A stretch of 57,167 nucleotides of DNA from Succinivibrio sp. (GTDB lineage Bacteria > Pseudomonadota > Gammaproteobacteria > Enterobacterales > Succinivibrionaceae): NCBI GenBank assembly GCA_017469335.1, contig JAFUGP010000174.1, positions 1-57,167 on the forward strand. The letters run 5' to 3'. Below, in pieces: positions 28,681 to 37,071 of the stretch (the stretch's first letter is position 1; every line of letters begins with the position of its first letter). The notes beneath the pieces are model-generated. The model was not told the DNA's origin. It saw only the letters and a list, made by a program, of their open reading frames with translations, and did no database searches. A program made the position numbers and the translations under genes.

Positions 28681-29757
28681 TCAGTAGCCGCCTAACTGCT
28701 TTAAGTCCACCGGGTAGTCGGCGTAGTGCTGGCCGTTGATGGTAATGGAGATGACAATGCGGTCAGCGCTGCGCTCCTTTGCGTCCAAGCGCACCTGGGT
28801 ATTGACCCGATCGGCGCCCTGGGTCTTGATAAAGCCCTGCAAGAGCGCGATCTCCAGAAGCTTTCTTACCTCATCCACCTCGGTCAGCAGCTTGCCGTGC
28901 ATCTCGGCATCCACCGTAATGGTCCTGAAGCGGGAGGGATAGCTCAGTGAATCTCCCTGAATATCGAAATTCAACTGTGCCGGATAGCCCTGCAACTGAA
29001 AACTGAGGGTGCCGTGATCGTTTTCGGTACTGTCCTCCAAATGGCGCTGATAGACAAAGGAGTTGACCGAGCCCGGATAAAGATCGCTTCCCGAATAGAC
29101 CCGCACCTTGCCCACTTTGAGTTCGGCATCACCGGGGATCACCTCCTGGGCCTCGTTCTGTACCGAACGTCCGCTGAAATCAATGCCGTCGACCTCCAGT
29201 CGGGCACCGTCCTCACCGCGGCACACCATCTTGTCTGTTTTGAACAGCAAGGTACCCTGCCCCAGCTTAAACAGGCTGTCGGCCTGAAAGGAGAGATGAT
29301 TGGCATTAAGTTCGCAGCGCACGCCGCTCTGGCCGGTAAACGCCACCTGCCCGTCCGTTTCCAGATTGACCTGATAACCGAAGGGGGAGAGCTTGAGACT
29401 GAAGTCCTTGACCTGGGCTGCCTCAAAAAAGCTTTTGGTATTGGCTGAATAAGCCGTGGTTTTGACATCCATCAAAGGCAGGAAGCTCGCGTCAAGCTTA
29501 AATTGCAGATCCTGACCCGGCACACTGAGCAGACTGTTGAGAGAGCCTAACTTGAACACCCCGCTTTCGGCAAAGAACCAGGAAGACAGTTCCTCATAGC
29601 CGGCCTCGATGCCGAGGTTCTGCAGCTCCTGCACCAGCCTCTCCACCGACTGATTGTAGGCCCGGTGATTTTGCAGCGCGGTCACACAGAACACCGCACC
29701 CCCGATCACCAGTGCGGCGCTGAACAGAAAAATCAGTAATTTTTTGACTAAGCTCAT
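28681..29757 (-). CDS. DUF945/YdgA-like envelope protein
   Basis: A 358-residue protein with an N-terminal hydrophobic signal or anchor (MSLVKKLLIFLFSAALVIGGAVF, shown by residues 5-25), then a long beta-rich region of alternating strands such as VNLETDGQVAFTGQ and ELNANHLSFQADSLFKLGQG. This fits the DUF945 (YdgA-like) layout, a periplasmic domain with repeated long beta strands. The ATG at 29757 follows AGGAAGG. Function is unknown. It is followed, convergently, by the small exported protein. Confidence 0.65.
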   Translation of the reverse strand: MSLVKKLLIFLFSAALVIGGAVFCVTALQNHRAYNQSVERLVQELQNLGIEAGYEELSSWFFAESGVFKLGSLNSLLSVPGQDLQFKLDASFLPLMDVKTTAYSANTKSFFEAAQVKDFSLKLSPFGYQVNLETDGQVAFTGQSGVRCELNANHLSFQADSLFKLGQGTLLFKTDKMVCRGEDGARLEVDGIDFSGRSVQNEAQEVIPGDAELKVGKVRVYSGSDLYPGSVNSFVYQRHLEDSTENDHGTLSFQLQGYPAQLNFDIQGDSLSYPSRFRTITVDAEMHGKLLTEVDEVRKLLEIALLQGFIKTQGADRVNTQVRLDAKERSADRIVISITINGQHYADYPVDLKQLGGY

Positions 29758-29801
29758 CTTAAAAATCCTTCCTGCATGACGCTGCAAACTGTCCTGAGCG
29801 C

Positions 29802-30710
29802 TCAGCCCTGCAGATGTTCCCTGAAAAAGGCCACAATGAGATCCTGCACCTCGTTCTGAACCCAGTGTACCCCTCCGTGCCCCGCTCCTTTGACCAGGTA
29901 GCGCTCGGCGGGAATGCCGCATTGTCTTAACCTCTGAAACATCAGATCGGTCTGCACCGGGGAAACCAGCGTATCGGCACTGCCGTGAAAAATCAGAAAA
30001 GGCGGAGTATGCTCGTCCACATAATTTACCGGATTGTATTTGGCCACTTCCTCGGGCCTCTCCAGCACGCTGGCATCCACCCCGCCGCAGATGGTGCAGC
30101 CGTTAAGCCACAGCGCCTGACAGGCACTGGGCGAGGCGTATTCCTGCTGCTTATGCTCGTCAAAGCCCTCGGCCATGCGCGAAAGATCGGAAACCCCATA
30201 GACATCGACCACGCAGGCCACCCGCGAAGACACATCCAGATTGGGTCCCTCGTCAAACAGCCGGGAGTGACCGGTCACCCCGGCAAAGGAGGCCAGATAG
30301 CCGCCGGCGCTGGTACCCATAATACCTATACGCAGCGGATCGATGCCGAAGCGCATGGCATTTTTACGCAGATAGCGGATGGCGCATTTGGTGTCGATAA
30401 TCGGAGCGGGCAGACAGATCTGCGGGGCATAGCGGTATTCGATGGAGGCTACGGTAAAGCCTTCTTCGGCCAGGCGCATGCGCACTTCAAGGTGCCCGGC
30501 GCGGTTGGAGGTGATAAAACCTCCGCCGGTGACGAAAACCACCAGCGGATTATGGCGGCCGGTGCGCGGCCTGAGCAGATCCAGTTTCAAATCCACATTG
30601 GGATAGCTGTGAACGCTGACCTGCGCATAGGTTATGTCAGGGATAAGATCAATGCGGTTTTTGGTCAGAGTTACTTCCAAAAGCTTGCTTTGAGCGTACT
30701 CCGCGGCCAT
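29802..30710 (-). CDS. Alpha/beta-hydrolase (BD-FAE-like esterase)
   Basis: A 302-residue cytosolic esterase/lipase-like hydrolase. The oxyanion-hole motif VVFVTGGGFITSNRAGH, the nucleophile elbow GIMGTSAGGYLASFAG (Ser), an Asp in HGSADTLVSPVQ and the His in KGAGHGGVHW complete the catalytic set. YAPQICLPAPIIDTKCAIRYLRKNA is typical of the BD-FAE/Aes branch (feruloyl or acetyl esters of plant polysaccharides). I choose ATG 30710 because GGAGG precedes it; ATG 30743 (11 residues longer) is the alternative. Not exported, so it probably acts on imported oligomers. Confidence 0.85.
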   Translation of the reverse strand: MAAEYAQSKLLEVTLTKNRIDLIPDITYAQVSVHSYPNVDLKLDLLRPRTGRHNPLVVFVTGGGFITSNRAGHLEVRMRLAEEGFTVASIEYRYAPQICLPAPIIDTKCAIRYLRKNAMRFGIDPLRIGIMGTSAGGYLASFAGVTGHSRLFDEGPNLDVSSRVACVVDVYGVSDLSRMAEGFDEHKQQEYASPSACQALWLNGCTICGGVDASVLERPEEVAKYNPVNYVDEHTPPFLIFHGSADTLVSPVQTDLMFQRLRQCGIPAERYLVKGAGHGGVHWVQNEVQDLIVAFFREHLQG

Positions 30711-30783
30711 GGAGCCTCCATAAACGGTCTTCAATGAAGACATTATATCAGCACCCAGGCGCAAACTTCAGTGCCTGCGCGCC

Positions 30784-31251
30784 TCACCAGTGATTGAAGG
30801 CTGAAAGCCGGTCGCGGCGCTCGCTCTCGTGGATAAGCTCGACCACCTCGTGCACGTTCTTGATTTCGCCCAAGCGTCCCCGCAGCTGCCCCTGTTCATC
30901 CAGCAGCACCAATGCCGGTGCCCCCTGCACGCCGAACAGCTCCCTTACGGCCTCGCTGAGCGGGGAGGCAGCATCGCTGATGTCAATGCGCAAAAGTGCC
31001 ATGCCGGCGGCTTCATCAATGAAATAGGGGCTGGAAAAAATCTTGGAACTGACACGCCGGCAGCTGCCGCAGCCTGCTGTGCTAAAAGAGAGCAGCACTC
31101 TCTCGCCGCGATGCCGCTCCAAAGCCTGAAGCGTGTCGATGGGCAGAAAGGGATCCTTGACATTGCGGCTGCTCAGTAGCAGCAGCACCGCGCCCAGAAA
31201 AAGCAGTGAAAACACAAACAGCGGATACTTAAACTTGGTAGCTATTTTCAT
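30784..31251 (-). CDS. Membrane-anchored thioredoxin-like protein
   Basis: A 155-residue protein with one N-terminal membrane segment (about residues 9-27) and a thioredoxin fold with a CGSC active site (Cys61-Cys64, FSTAGCGSCRRV). FGVQGAPALVLLDEQG supplies the cis-Pro. It is closest to the DsbD C-terminal (gamma) domain. It would act in the periplasm, taking electrons for disulfide reduction, but no DsbD-type partner lies nearby. The stop is 74 nt from the start of the esterase gene. Confidence 0.82.
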   Translation of the reverse strand: MKIATKFKYPLFVFSLLFLGAVLLLLSSRNVKDPFLPIDTLQALERHRGERVLLSFSTAGCGSCRRVSSKIFSSPYFIDEAAGMALLRIDISDAASPLSEAVRELFGVQGAPALVLLDEQGQLRGRLGEIKNVHEVVELIHESERRDRLSAFNHW

Positions 31252-31745
31252 AATTAAATCTTTAGAGGTTGAAATTCATGAAAAACCGAGGAGAAATAAG
31301 CCTGTGGTTCAGGCGAGGAGACAGTGCTGCGCCGTCACAGTCAAAAGTGACGGGCACCGCCAGTGGAGGCAGTAAGGGGCATGGAAGGCTTGAATCAATA
31401 TGTCCTGTTCCTCAACTTGCCATAAGTCAGGACTGCTCTTAGGTTCAGGCATCCTGACGCGTGCTGTTCAATACACCAAAAGTGTGACACAGATCATTTT
31501 ACCGCAAATCTGACCCTGCAGACTCCCACAACTGCAATTGCTGACCTACAAGGAGTCAAGCGTTTGAAGATCCCCGACAAAAAGTTCTCTCCCACCCAGC
31601 ACTGTTTTAGAGCCTCGCCCCACACCTGCGCCGAGTATCTGCAGGCGTACGCCGCACATGAGGGTCAAGAGCGCGGGCAGAATCTGCCGCGCCGCCCCCC
31701 AATAATCGCAAGGAGAAGAGCGCCCTGGGAAGGAGGCGCAGCCAC
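31252..31745. other. Intergenic region upstream of the thioredoxin-like gene
   Basis: About 490 bp without a convincing gene. It carries a TAAAAT-like element and a TGTGTCACA near 31480-31500 on the minus strand that could serve the thioredoxin gene, and a GTCAC/GTGAC hairpin near 31335. Two short frames with possible SDs occur (31278-31442 plus and 31564-31785 plus); neither has protein-like composition. Confidence 0.4.
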
Positions 31746-31771
31746 AAAAAAGCGGAGCTTTCACCCCGCTT
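31746..31771 (-). terminator. Intrinsic terminator of the mini-NrdD gene
   Basis: An 8-bp stem (31750-31757 with 31764-31771, one G-U pair) followed on the minus strand by a run of six T (31751-31746). It lies about 60 nt after the mini-NrdD stop. Confidence 0.82.
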
Positions 31772-31830
31772 GCAGATTGCTGTAGTTCTAACAGGAAAGT
31801 TTAAGACCTGTCACGCCCTGAATTCGACGG

Positions 31831-31992
31831 TCAGACGTGCTGATGCTTCACGCGGTCATTTACTTCCTGGCGCTTGGCATTGTTGAACCTGTCCAAGGTT
31901 CCCACCAGGTAACCGGTCACTCTCCTGATGCGCTCAAACTTGACGCCTTCGCCCACCAGGCCTTCACTGTTGCTCTTGAGTCTGCACTGCAT
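31831..31992 (-). CDS. Stand-alone NrdD-like glycyl-radical mini-protein (53 aa)
   Basis: A short gene with an AGGAG 9 nt before its ATG. Residues 20-50 match the extreme C terminus of class III (anaerobic) ribonucleotide reductase NrdD: ERIRRVTGYLVGTLDRFNNA then KRQEVNDRVKH, against RRVCGYL, RPFNAGKQEEV and RRVKH in E. coli NrdD as I remember it. The motif holds the glycyl-radical glycine (Gly27 here). The preceding zinc-binding Cys region and the whole catalytic barrel are missing. The gene has its own SD and terminator, so it is not simply decay. A GrcA/YfiD-like role as a spare glycyl-radical segment for NrdD is an attractive inference; short proteins of this kind are often auto-named NrdD. 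No nrdD or nrdG is in the window. Confidence 0.8.
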   Translation of the reverse strand: MQCRLKSNSEGLVGEGVKFERIRRVTGYLVGTLDRFNNAKRQEVNDRVKHQHV

Positions 31993-32154
31993 AGCGGTCT
32001 ACTCCTGTTTTTGGTTGAGGTTAAGGTTATATTGACAGGAATTCTACTGAGAAAAATGGCGTTTTGAAAGTCTCTGCAGGAGAATTTGAGTTTTTTTGCA
32101 AACAGTGAGTTAAGGCAAAGTTTTACTCTCTAGCCTTTGAATACAAAATAATTT

Positions 32155-32186
32155 TTGGACTCTGTTGCGACAATTTGTGCTATATT
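32155..32186 (+). promoter_or_regulatory. Probable promoter of the retropepsin operon
   Basis: An extended -10 (TGCTATATT, core 32181-32186). TTGGAC at 32155-32160 is too far (20 bp) to be a good -35. Predicted start about 32193. Confidence 0.55.
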
Positions 32187-32206
32187 CCTGCAAAATTTTC
32201 GCAATA

Positions 32207-32233
32207 AGAGGGCAGTTTCTGCCCTCTGTTTTT
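32207..32233 (+). terminator. Intrinsic terminator in the retropepsin operon leader
   Basis: A perfect 9-bp stem (AGAGGGCAG 32207-32215, CTGCCCTCT 32219-32227) with a TTT loop, then G and T5. It stands only about 15 nt after the predicted start and about 20 nt before the first coding ATG. No plus-strand gene precedes it, so it may act as an attenuator. Confidence 0.75.
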
Positions 32234-32253
32234 CTAAGGTTTCGGGATTGATT

Positions 32254-33420
32254 ATGCCTAATTTGCCGCACCCCCGTGTCAGATCCCTGCTGTCTGCCCT
32301 GTTCGTCTGCACGGCGCTGTCCGCCGCAGACGCCGATGAACTGAGCGATCGCCTAAGCGAAGTCAAGGGCACCATGCAGAGCATCAACGGTGAATTGTCC
32401 TCGCAGCGTGCCGAAATCGGCCGTATCAAGGCAGAGGTCAATGTCAACCGCCAGGAACAGCGCAGCACCAACCGTGAACTCATGGAAGAGCTCAAGACCT
32501 TGAGACGCCAGAATCAGACTCTCATTGATGCCTTCATCCAGCCTAAGGAGGGCAGCGTGAACAGTATCGTAGGCACCCCGCGCAACTATCAGATCCAGGC
32601 CCCCGACGGCAAGATGATCTTCGGTGAAGACGAGTTTGCCTACATCAAGGAGGCCGATGCGACCATTGCCGCCCGGGTGGACACCGGAGCGGCGGTGTCG
32701 TCCATCTGTGCCACGGACATCGAGCGTTTTGAACGCGGCGGCAAAAAGATGGTGGGCTTTACCCTGCAGGCCAATGAGCGCTCCATCCGGGTGGAGGCAC
32801 CTTTTGTGAGGATCACCCGCATAGCCCAGTCCGACAATGAGGACCTCAGCTACCGTCTGGTGGTGAACCTGCAGATAAAGGTAGGGTCTTACTCCACAAC
32901 CTCGGAGTTCAATCTCATTGACCGCACCCATTTAAACTACGCCCTGCTCTTAGGCCGCTCGCTGCTGACCGACATCGCCGTGGTGGATGTTTCGCGCCGT
33001 TATGTGCAACCGCGCGCCGACACCGAGGGACTGCTGTTGCTCTCGCGTGATGACTTCAAGGCAGCACAAAGCCGAGGGGAAAATCCCAATGCCGCCTACG
33101 ATGAGAGAGTAGCGCAGTTAGGCGGGGGACAGACCGCCTATCCCGATGCCTCCTATGGCGCCAACCTGGGAACCGATGCCACCAAAGCCCTGCCTGAGGT
33201 CAGCGACCGGCTCCTCAAGGAAGAGTATTTAGAGCAGCAGCAAAAACTCAAACTGGACCCGGGACACTCCGCCTACTCTCACCCAGGCGGCGACGATCAA
33301 AGCTGGAAACAACAGCCCCAGACGGAAAAATCCGCTGTCAAAGCCGCAGATAACGAGAAGAAAGTCAAAAATAACAAAGAGAAAACCAAAGAAAAAGGTA
33401 AAAACAAAAGCAAGAATTGA
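32254..33420 (+). CDS. Retropepsin-like aspartic protease (PF05618, RimB-like)
   Basis: A 388-residue exported protein: signal peptide (residues 1-28), predicted coiled coil (about 28-92), then the retropepsin-like domain with catalytic Asp143 in ARVDTGAAVSSI, and LNYALLLGRSLLTDIAVVDV at the second half (about 228-248). The family is often annotated ATP-dependent zinc protease, though the DTGA motif is that of an aspartic protease. The Lys/Asn-rich C-terminal tail is low-complexity and basic. It heads an operon with the inactive transglutaminase (57 nt gap) and the ATP-grasp ligase, an association known from comparative genomics of ATP-grasp amidoligases. The ATG at 32254 precedes the signal; an earlier frame would read through the leader hairpin. 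Confidence 0.85.
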   Translation: MPNLPHPRVRSLLSALFVCTALSAADADELSDRLSEVKGTMQSINGELSSQRAEIGRIKAEVNVNRQEQRSTNRELMEELKTLRRQNQTLIDAFIQPKEGSVNSIVGTPRNYQIQAPDGKMIFGEDEFAYIKEADATIAARVDTGAAVSSICATDIERFERGGKKMVGFTLQANERSIRVEAPFVRITRIAQSDNEDLSYRLVVNLQIKVGSYSTTSEFNLIDRTHLNYALLLGRSLLTDIAVVDVSRRYVQPRADTEGLLLLSRDDFKAAQSRGENPNAAYDERVAQLGGGQTAYPDASYGANLGTDATKALPEVSDRLLKEEYLEQQQKLKLDPGHSAYSHPGGDDQSWKQQPQTEKSAVKAADNEKKVKNNKEKTKEKGKNKSKN

Positions 33421-33477
33421 GGCTGTAGCCTTGCCTGGGGCTGAAGCGGAGCGCTTGTATTGAATTAGGGAGAGACT

Positions 33478-35229
33478 ATGGTTTCGCGTGGAGTTTTTTA
33501 TTTTGTCACCGCCGCCTTGTTTTTGGTGGGGCTGTGCCTGATTGCCTATCAGCATATCAACTTTGAGGTGCCCTTCATACCCGGACAGGAGCGTCAGCTG
33601 TGGACCGTGGAGGCCAAAATAGAATTTGATGCTCAGTTAAACGAGCCGGTGACGGTAGCCTTCGCCCTGCCGGCCGTGCAGCCGGGCTACTCCCAGGTCA
33701 AACAGAGTACCTCCAGCTTAGGCTACGGCGTCAACTACGTGGACCGCCTAGGTGCCAAATACGTGGAATGGACCCGGCGCAGCGCCAGCGGCGCCCAGCT
33801 GCTCTTTTACCGCAGCGAATTTCTAGCCGATCCGGAATTCAACGGCTCATCCATGAAAGTCCCGCCCTTAAGGCAGAGCGTGGAGCCTGAGCCCTACGCT
33901 ACGGCCATACGCGAGATAGCGGAGGATGGCTACTCCCACAGCGCCGATCCCTTCTCGCTTACCGTGCAGGTGATAAGAGCTCTGACCGTGGAAAACGAGA
34001 GCAACTCCCTGCTCAAGGCGCAGTACCGTCCCACCGAGCTGGTGGTGAAGATCCTGGAGTCCGCCGGGGTTCAGGCCCGGGAGGTGGGAGTGCTCACCTT
34101 GGAGGACGGGCGGCGCAACCGCTCGCTCACCGAGCGGGTGGCGGTGTTCAGCGGCAGCAAATATCAGATTTTCGACCCCTTAAGCGGGGTCTCGGGCATG
34201 CGCAGCAATGAGCTCATCTGGACAGACAGCGGGGCCTCGGTACTGGACGTGGCCGGTGGCAGGAATGCCCGCGTGAGCTTCTCCATGCTCAAAAACGGGG
34301 TACCGTCGACTCAGGCCGGGAACCTGCGTGCCGAGATCAACCGCGCCGCAGGCGCCGAGCTGCTCTCCTTTTCCATCAACTCCCTGCCCATCGAAGAGCA
34401 GTCCCTGTTCAAGAACATCCTGCTCCTGCCCGTGGGTGTGCTCATCGTGGTCTTTCTGCGCATCATCGTGGGGATCAAGACCTCGGGCACCTTCATGCCG
34501 GTACTCATCGCCATGGCCTTCTTACAGACCTCGCTTACGGTCGGTCTCATCGGTTTCGTGGCCATCGTGGGTGCGGGGCTGGTGGTCAGATCCTGGCTGT
34601 CACATTTAAACCTGCTGCTGGTAGCCCGCATCTCGGCGGTGATCATCGTGGTGATCTGCATCATCGGCTCAGTGTCACTCTTCACTTACAAGGCCGGGCT
34701 TACGGAGGGTCTTAAGGTCACCTTCTTTCCCATGATCATTCTCTCCTGGACCATTGAGCGTATGTCCATTCTCTGGGAGGAAGAGGGTTACAAGGAAGTG
34801 TTCAAACAGGGCGGAGGCTCGCTGTTCGTGGCTTTATGCGCCTATCTGGCCATGGACAGTGCCTTCATTCAGAACCTCACCTTCAACTTCCTGGGGCTGC
34901 AGCTGGTGCTGCTGTCGCTGGTACTGGTGATGGGCAACTACACCGGGTTCCGCCTCTCCGAGCTCAAACGCTTCAAGCCCCTGGCCGCGCAGATTAAAAG
35001 CTATCGCAACGGCGATGAGAAGGAAAGTGAGCACCACAGGCTCAAACGTGAACTGCGCGAGCTCAAAGCCGATCCGCACAACACGTTGCACCGCTGGCTG
35101 CACAAGGCTCCGTATGACGGCAGCGCCAGGGCAGATACCAACACCGCGCAGGAGCCGCCGGCTGATCCCGCCGCCCCCTCCCCTGCTGCCGATGCTGAAG
35201 CAAAAAATTCCGCGAGCAAGGAGCACTGA
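33478..35229 (+). CDS. Inactive transglutaminase-fold, 7TM membrane protein
   Basis: A 583-residue membrane protein: one N-terminal TM (about 5-25), a periplasmic transglutaminase-like domain (about 40-290) in which I see no intact Cys-His-Asp triad, then about seven TM segments (about 310-480) and a cytoplasmic tail that ends in a Pro/Ala-rich stretch. It matches the inactive transglutaminase/7TM family (PF14400 and PF14402) that occurs between the RimB-like protease and ATP-grasp ligase genes. The downstream ATG begins one base after the TGA. Function is unproven; a membrane platform for modification of an envelope target by the ligase is inference. Confidence 0.85.
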   Translation: MVSRGVFYFVTAALFLVGLCLIAYQHINFEVPFIPGQERQLWTVEAKIEFDAQLNEPVTVAFALPAVQPGYSQVKQSTSSLGYGVNYVDRLGAKYVEWTRRSASGAQLLFYRSEFLADPEFNGSSMKVPPLRQSVEPEPYATAIREIAEDGYSHSADPFSLTVQVIRALTVENESNSLLKAQYRPTELVVKILESAGVQAREVGVLTLEDGRRNRSLTERVAVFSGSKYQIFDPLSGVSGMRSNELIWTDSGASVLDVAGGRNARVSFSMLKNGVPSTQAGNLRAEINRAAGAELLSFSINSLPIEEQSLFKNILLLPVGVLIVVFLRIIVGIKTSGTFMPVLIAMAFLQTSLTVGLIGFVAIVGAGLVVRSWLSHLNLLLVARISAVIIVVICIIGSVSLFTYKAGLTEGLKVTFFPMIILSWTIERMSILWEEEGYKEVFKQGGGSLFVALCAYLAMDSAFIQNLTFNFLGLQLVLLSLVLVMGNYTGFRLSELKRFKPLAAQIKSYRNGDEKESEHHRLKRELRELKADPHNTLHRWLHKAPYDGSARADTNTAQEPPADPAAPSPAADAEAKNSASKEH

Positions 35230-35230
35230 G

Positions 35231-36262
35231 ATGAAACTGCTTGACTCGCTCAAAGAGCAGACATCACAGGCTGTTTCCAGACTGCGCGGACAAATCGCGG
35301 GACGCTATGCCAGTCCGCTTGACATGACGCAGTACGGCATCATGGGCATGAACCAGCGCAACGTGAACTACATTGGACGCTACAACCGCCGCGACCTCTT
35401 CCCCTTAGTGGACAACAAACTGCTCACCAAAAAGATTGCCGCACAGCATCAGGTCAAAAGTCCCACTCTGATAGGCTCACTGCAAAATCAGCATGAAGTG
35501 GCCGGTATCTCGGAGCTGATCGGCGCTCATACCGAGTTCTGCGTCAAACCTGCTCACGGTTCAGGGGGCAAGGGGATCCTGGTCATCAAAGGACGCGACA
35601 TAGCCAGCGGCAACTTCATCAAATCCTCCGGGGCCACCATCACACTGCATGATCTGGAGCGCCACGTCACCAATACTCTGGCAGGACTCTTTTCCTTAGG
35701 CGGCCGCCCCGATTTCGTACTCATCGAAGAGCTCATTCACTTTGACAACGTGTTCTCAGGTTACAGCTATGACGGCGTGCCCGATACCCGGGTCATCGTC
35801 TTTCAGGGCTTTCCGGTGATGTGCATGATGAGACTTTCCACCGCCGCCTCCGACGGCAAGGCCAACCTCCACCAGGGCGCGGTGGGCGTGGGGATCTGTC
35901 TGCGTACGGGCCGCGCGGTTCGGGCCGTGCAGTACAACCTGCCCATACACTACCATCCTGACACCGACAAGGATCTGTTAAGTCTCAGAGTGCCGCATTG
36001 GCAGGAAGTGTTGGAACTGGCCTCCTCGTGTTATGACATGTCAGGCCTGGGCTATATCGGCACTGATATCGTGCTCGACCGCGACAAGGGACCGATGCTC
36101 TTAGAGCTCAATGCCCGGCCGGGACTGGCCATTCAGATCTGCAACAACGCCGGTCTGTTGCCCAGGTTGCGCCTCATCGAGGGGCTGTTCAAAAAACACC
36201 GTCTCACGGTGACGCAGCGGGTTGAGTTTGCCAAGGAACACTTCGGGGTCTACGAGGCCTGA
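35231..36262 (+). CDS. ATP-grasp alpha-L-glutamate ligase-like protein (RimK-related)
   Basis: A 343-residue cytosolic ATP-grasp enzyme that should form an amide or peptide bond with ADP release. Visible: the opening motif DMTQYGIMGMNQRNVNYI, FCVKPAHGSGGKGI (Gly-rich P-loop-like segment), DTRVIVFQGFPV, and the metal-binding strand LLELNARPGLAIQI. It is the PF14397 family that co-occurs with the two genes upstream. The start at 35231 follows the upstream stop by one base. The substrate is unknown; RimK adds Glu residues to ribosomal S6, which should not be transferred to this relative without proof. Confidence 0.85.
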   Translation: MKLLDSLKEQTSQAVSRLRGQIAGRYASPLDMTQYGIMGMNQRNVNYIGRYNRRDLFPLVDNKLLTKKIAAQHQVKSPTLIGSLQNQHEVAGISELIGAHTEFCVKPAHGSGGKGILVIKGRDIASGNFIKSSGATITLHDLERHVTNTLAGLFSLGGRPDFVLIEELIHFDNVFSGYSYDGVPDTRVIVFQGFPVMCMMRLSTAASDGKANLHQGAVGVGICLRTGRAVRAVQYNLPIHYHPDTDKDLLSLRVPHWQEVLELASSCYDMSGLGYIGTDIVLDRDKGPMLLELNARPGLAIQICNNAGLLPRLRLIEGLFKKHRLTVTQRVEFAKEHFGVYEA

Positions 36263-36303
36263 GTTGGGATACTCAGGTAGGAGCGATCTACCCTGCGGTC
36301 AGG

Positions 36304-37071
36304 TCAGAAGGGAATGTCCTCATCGTCGTGGCGATAACCGCAGCAGCCTCTGAGCAGTTCGGACTCCTCGAAGGTGAGCAGCCGCCACTGTCCGCTCTCT
36401 AAGGCCGGATCGAGACTGAGGGGACCGAAACTTATGCGCCTGAGAGCCGTCACCTCGTTGTCCACGCACTCAAACATTCTCTTGACCTCATGATAGCGTC
36501 CTTCGGTCAGGGTCACCTCAACCTCATGGCCGCCTCTGAGTTCAAGCCTGGCGCTGTGATAGCGTTTTTTCTCCCCGGCGTGCCATAAGCCTTTGGCAAA
36601 AGCCGTCACATAGCTGCTCTGGGGCGGATCGCGCAACAGTGCCCGGTAGGTCTTGGGCACGGCGTATTTTGGTGAGCATAACCTATGATTGAGTTCCCCG
36701 TCGTCGGTAAGCAGCAACAATCCCTCGGTATCCAGATCTAGGCGGCCCACACAGTGCACTTCATCTAAGCGCGGCAGATCAAGCAGGGAGAGCACCACCG
36801 GACTGTGGCGGTCTGAGTCTGCGCAGATATAGCCCTGAGGCTTGTTGAGCATGACAATCCGCGGGGCAAAAGCGGCGGCGATATCGTGAGGCCACTCCTG
36901 AAAGTACAGATCCCCGCTCAGCGCAATGCGCTCCTGGGGGTCGCGCTTATCCACGCCGTTTACCGCCACCTCACCTTGTTTAATCAGCGCGGTGGCCGCG
37001 CTGCGGCTGCAGCCCAAGACCCGGGATACTACCTTGTCCAGGCGCTCGGTACGTTCTTTTTTAGCTGCCAT
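36304..37071 (-). CDS. rsuA: 16S rRNA pseudouridine synthase, RsuA type
   Basis: A 255-residue enzyme with an N-terminal S4 domain ([20 protein letters not shown]) and the RsuA/RluB/E/F catalytic domain: [18 protein letters not shown], catalytic Asp in [14 protein letters not shown], and [21 protein letters not shown] and the S4 domain point to RsuA (U516 of 16S rRNA) rather than RluE. The 5' end overlaps the end of fabB by 11 nt on the same strand. The C-terminal ~25 residues are acidic and extra to the family. Confidence 0.9.
   Translation of the reverse strand: MAAKKERTERLDKVVSRVLGCSRSAATALIKQGEVAVNGVDKRDPQERIALSGDLYFQEWPHDIAAAFAPRIVMLNKPQGYICADSDRHSPVVLSLLDLPRLDEVHCVGRLDLDTEGLLLLTDDGELNHRLCSPKYAVPKTYRALLRDPPQSSYVTAFAKGLWHAGEKKRYHSARLELRGGHEVEVTLTEGRYHEVKRMFECVDNEVTALRRISFGPLSLDPALESGQWRLLTFEESELLRGCCGYRHDDEDIPF

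Noticed and set aside
31278-31442. Plus-strand frame of 54 codons after an AGAGG
   Set aside because: Composition is not protein-like, no family resemblance, and the region reads as leader of the minus-strand thioredoxin gene.
31309-31452. Minus-strand frame of 47 codons plus stop
   Set aside because: The only SD-like bases touch the ATG, and the translation shows no recognisable or conserved pattern.
31564-31785. Plus-strand frame from TTG with AAGGAG upstream
   Set aside because: It runs through the clear minus-strand terminator at 31746-31771 and its product looks random (Arg/Pro-rich).
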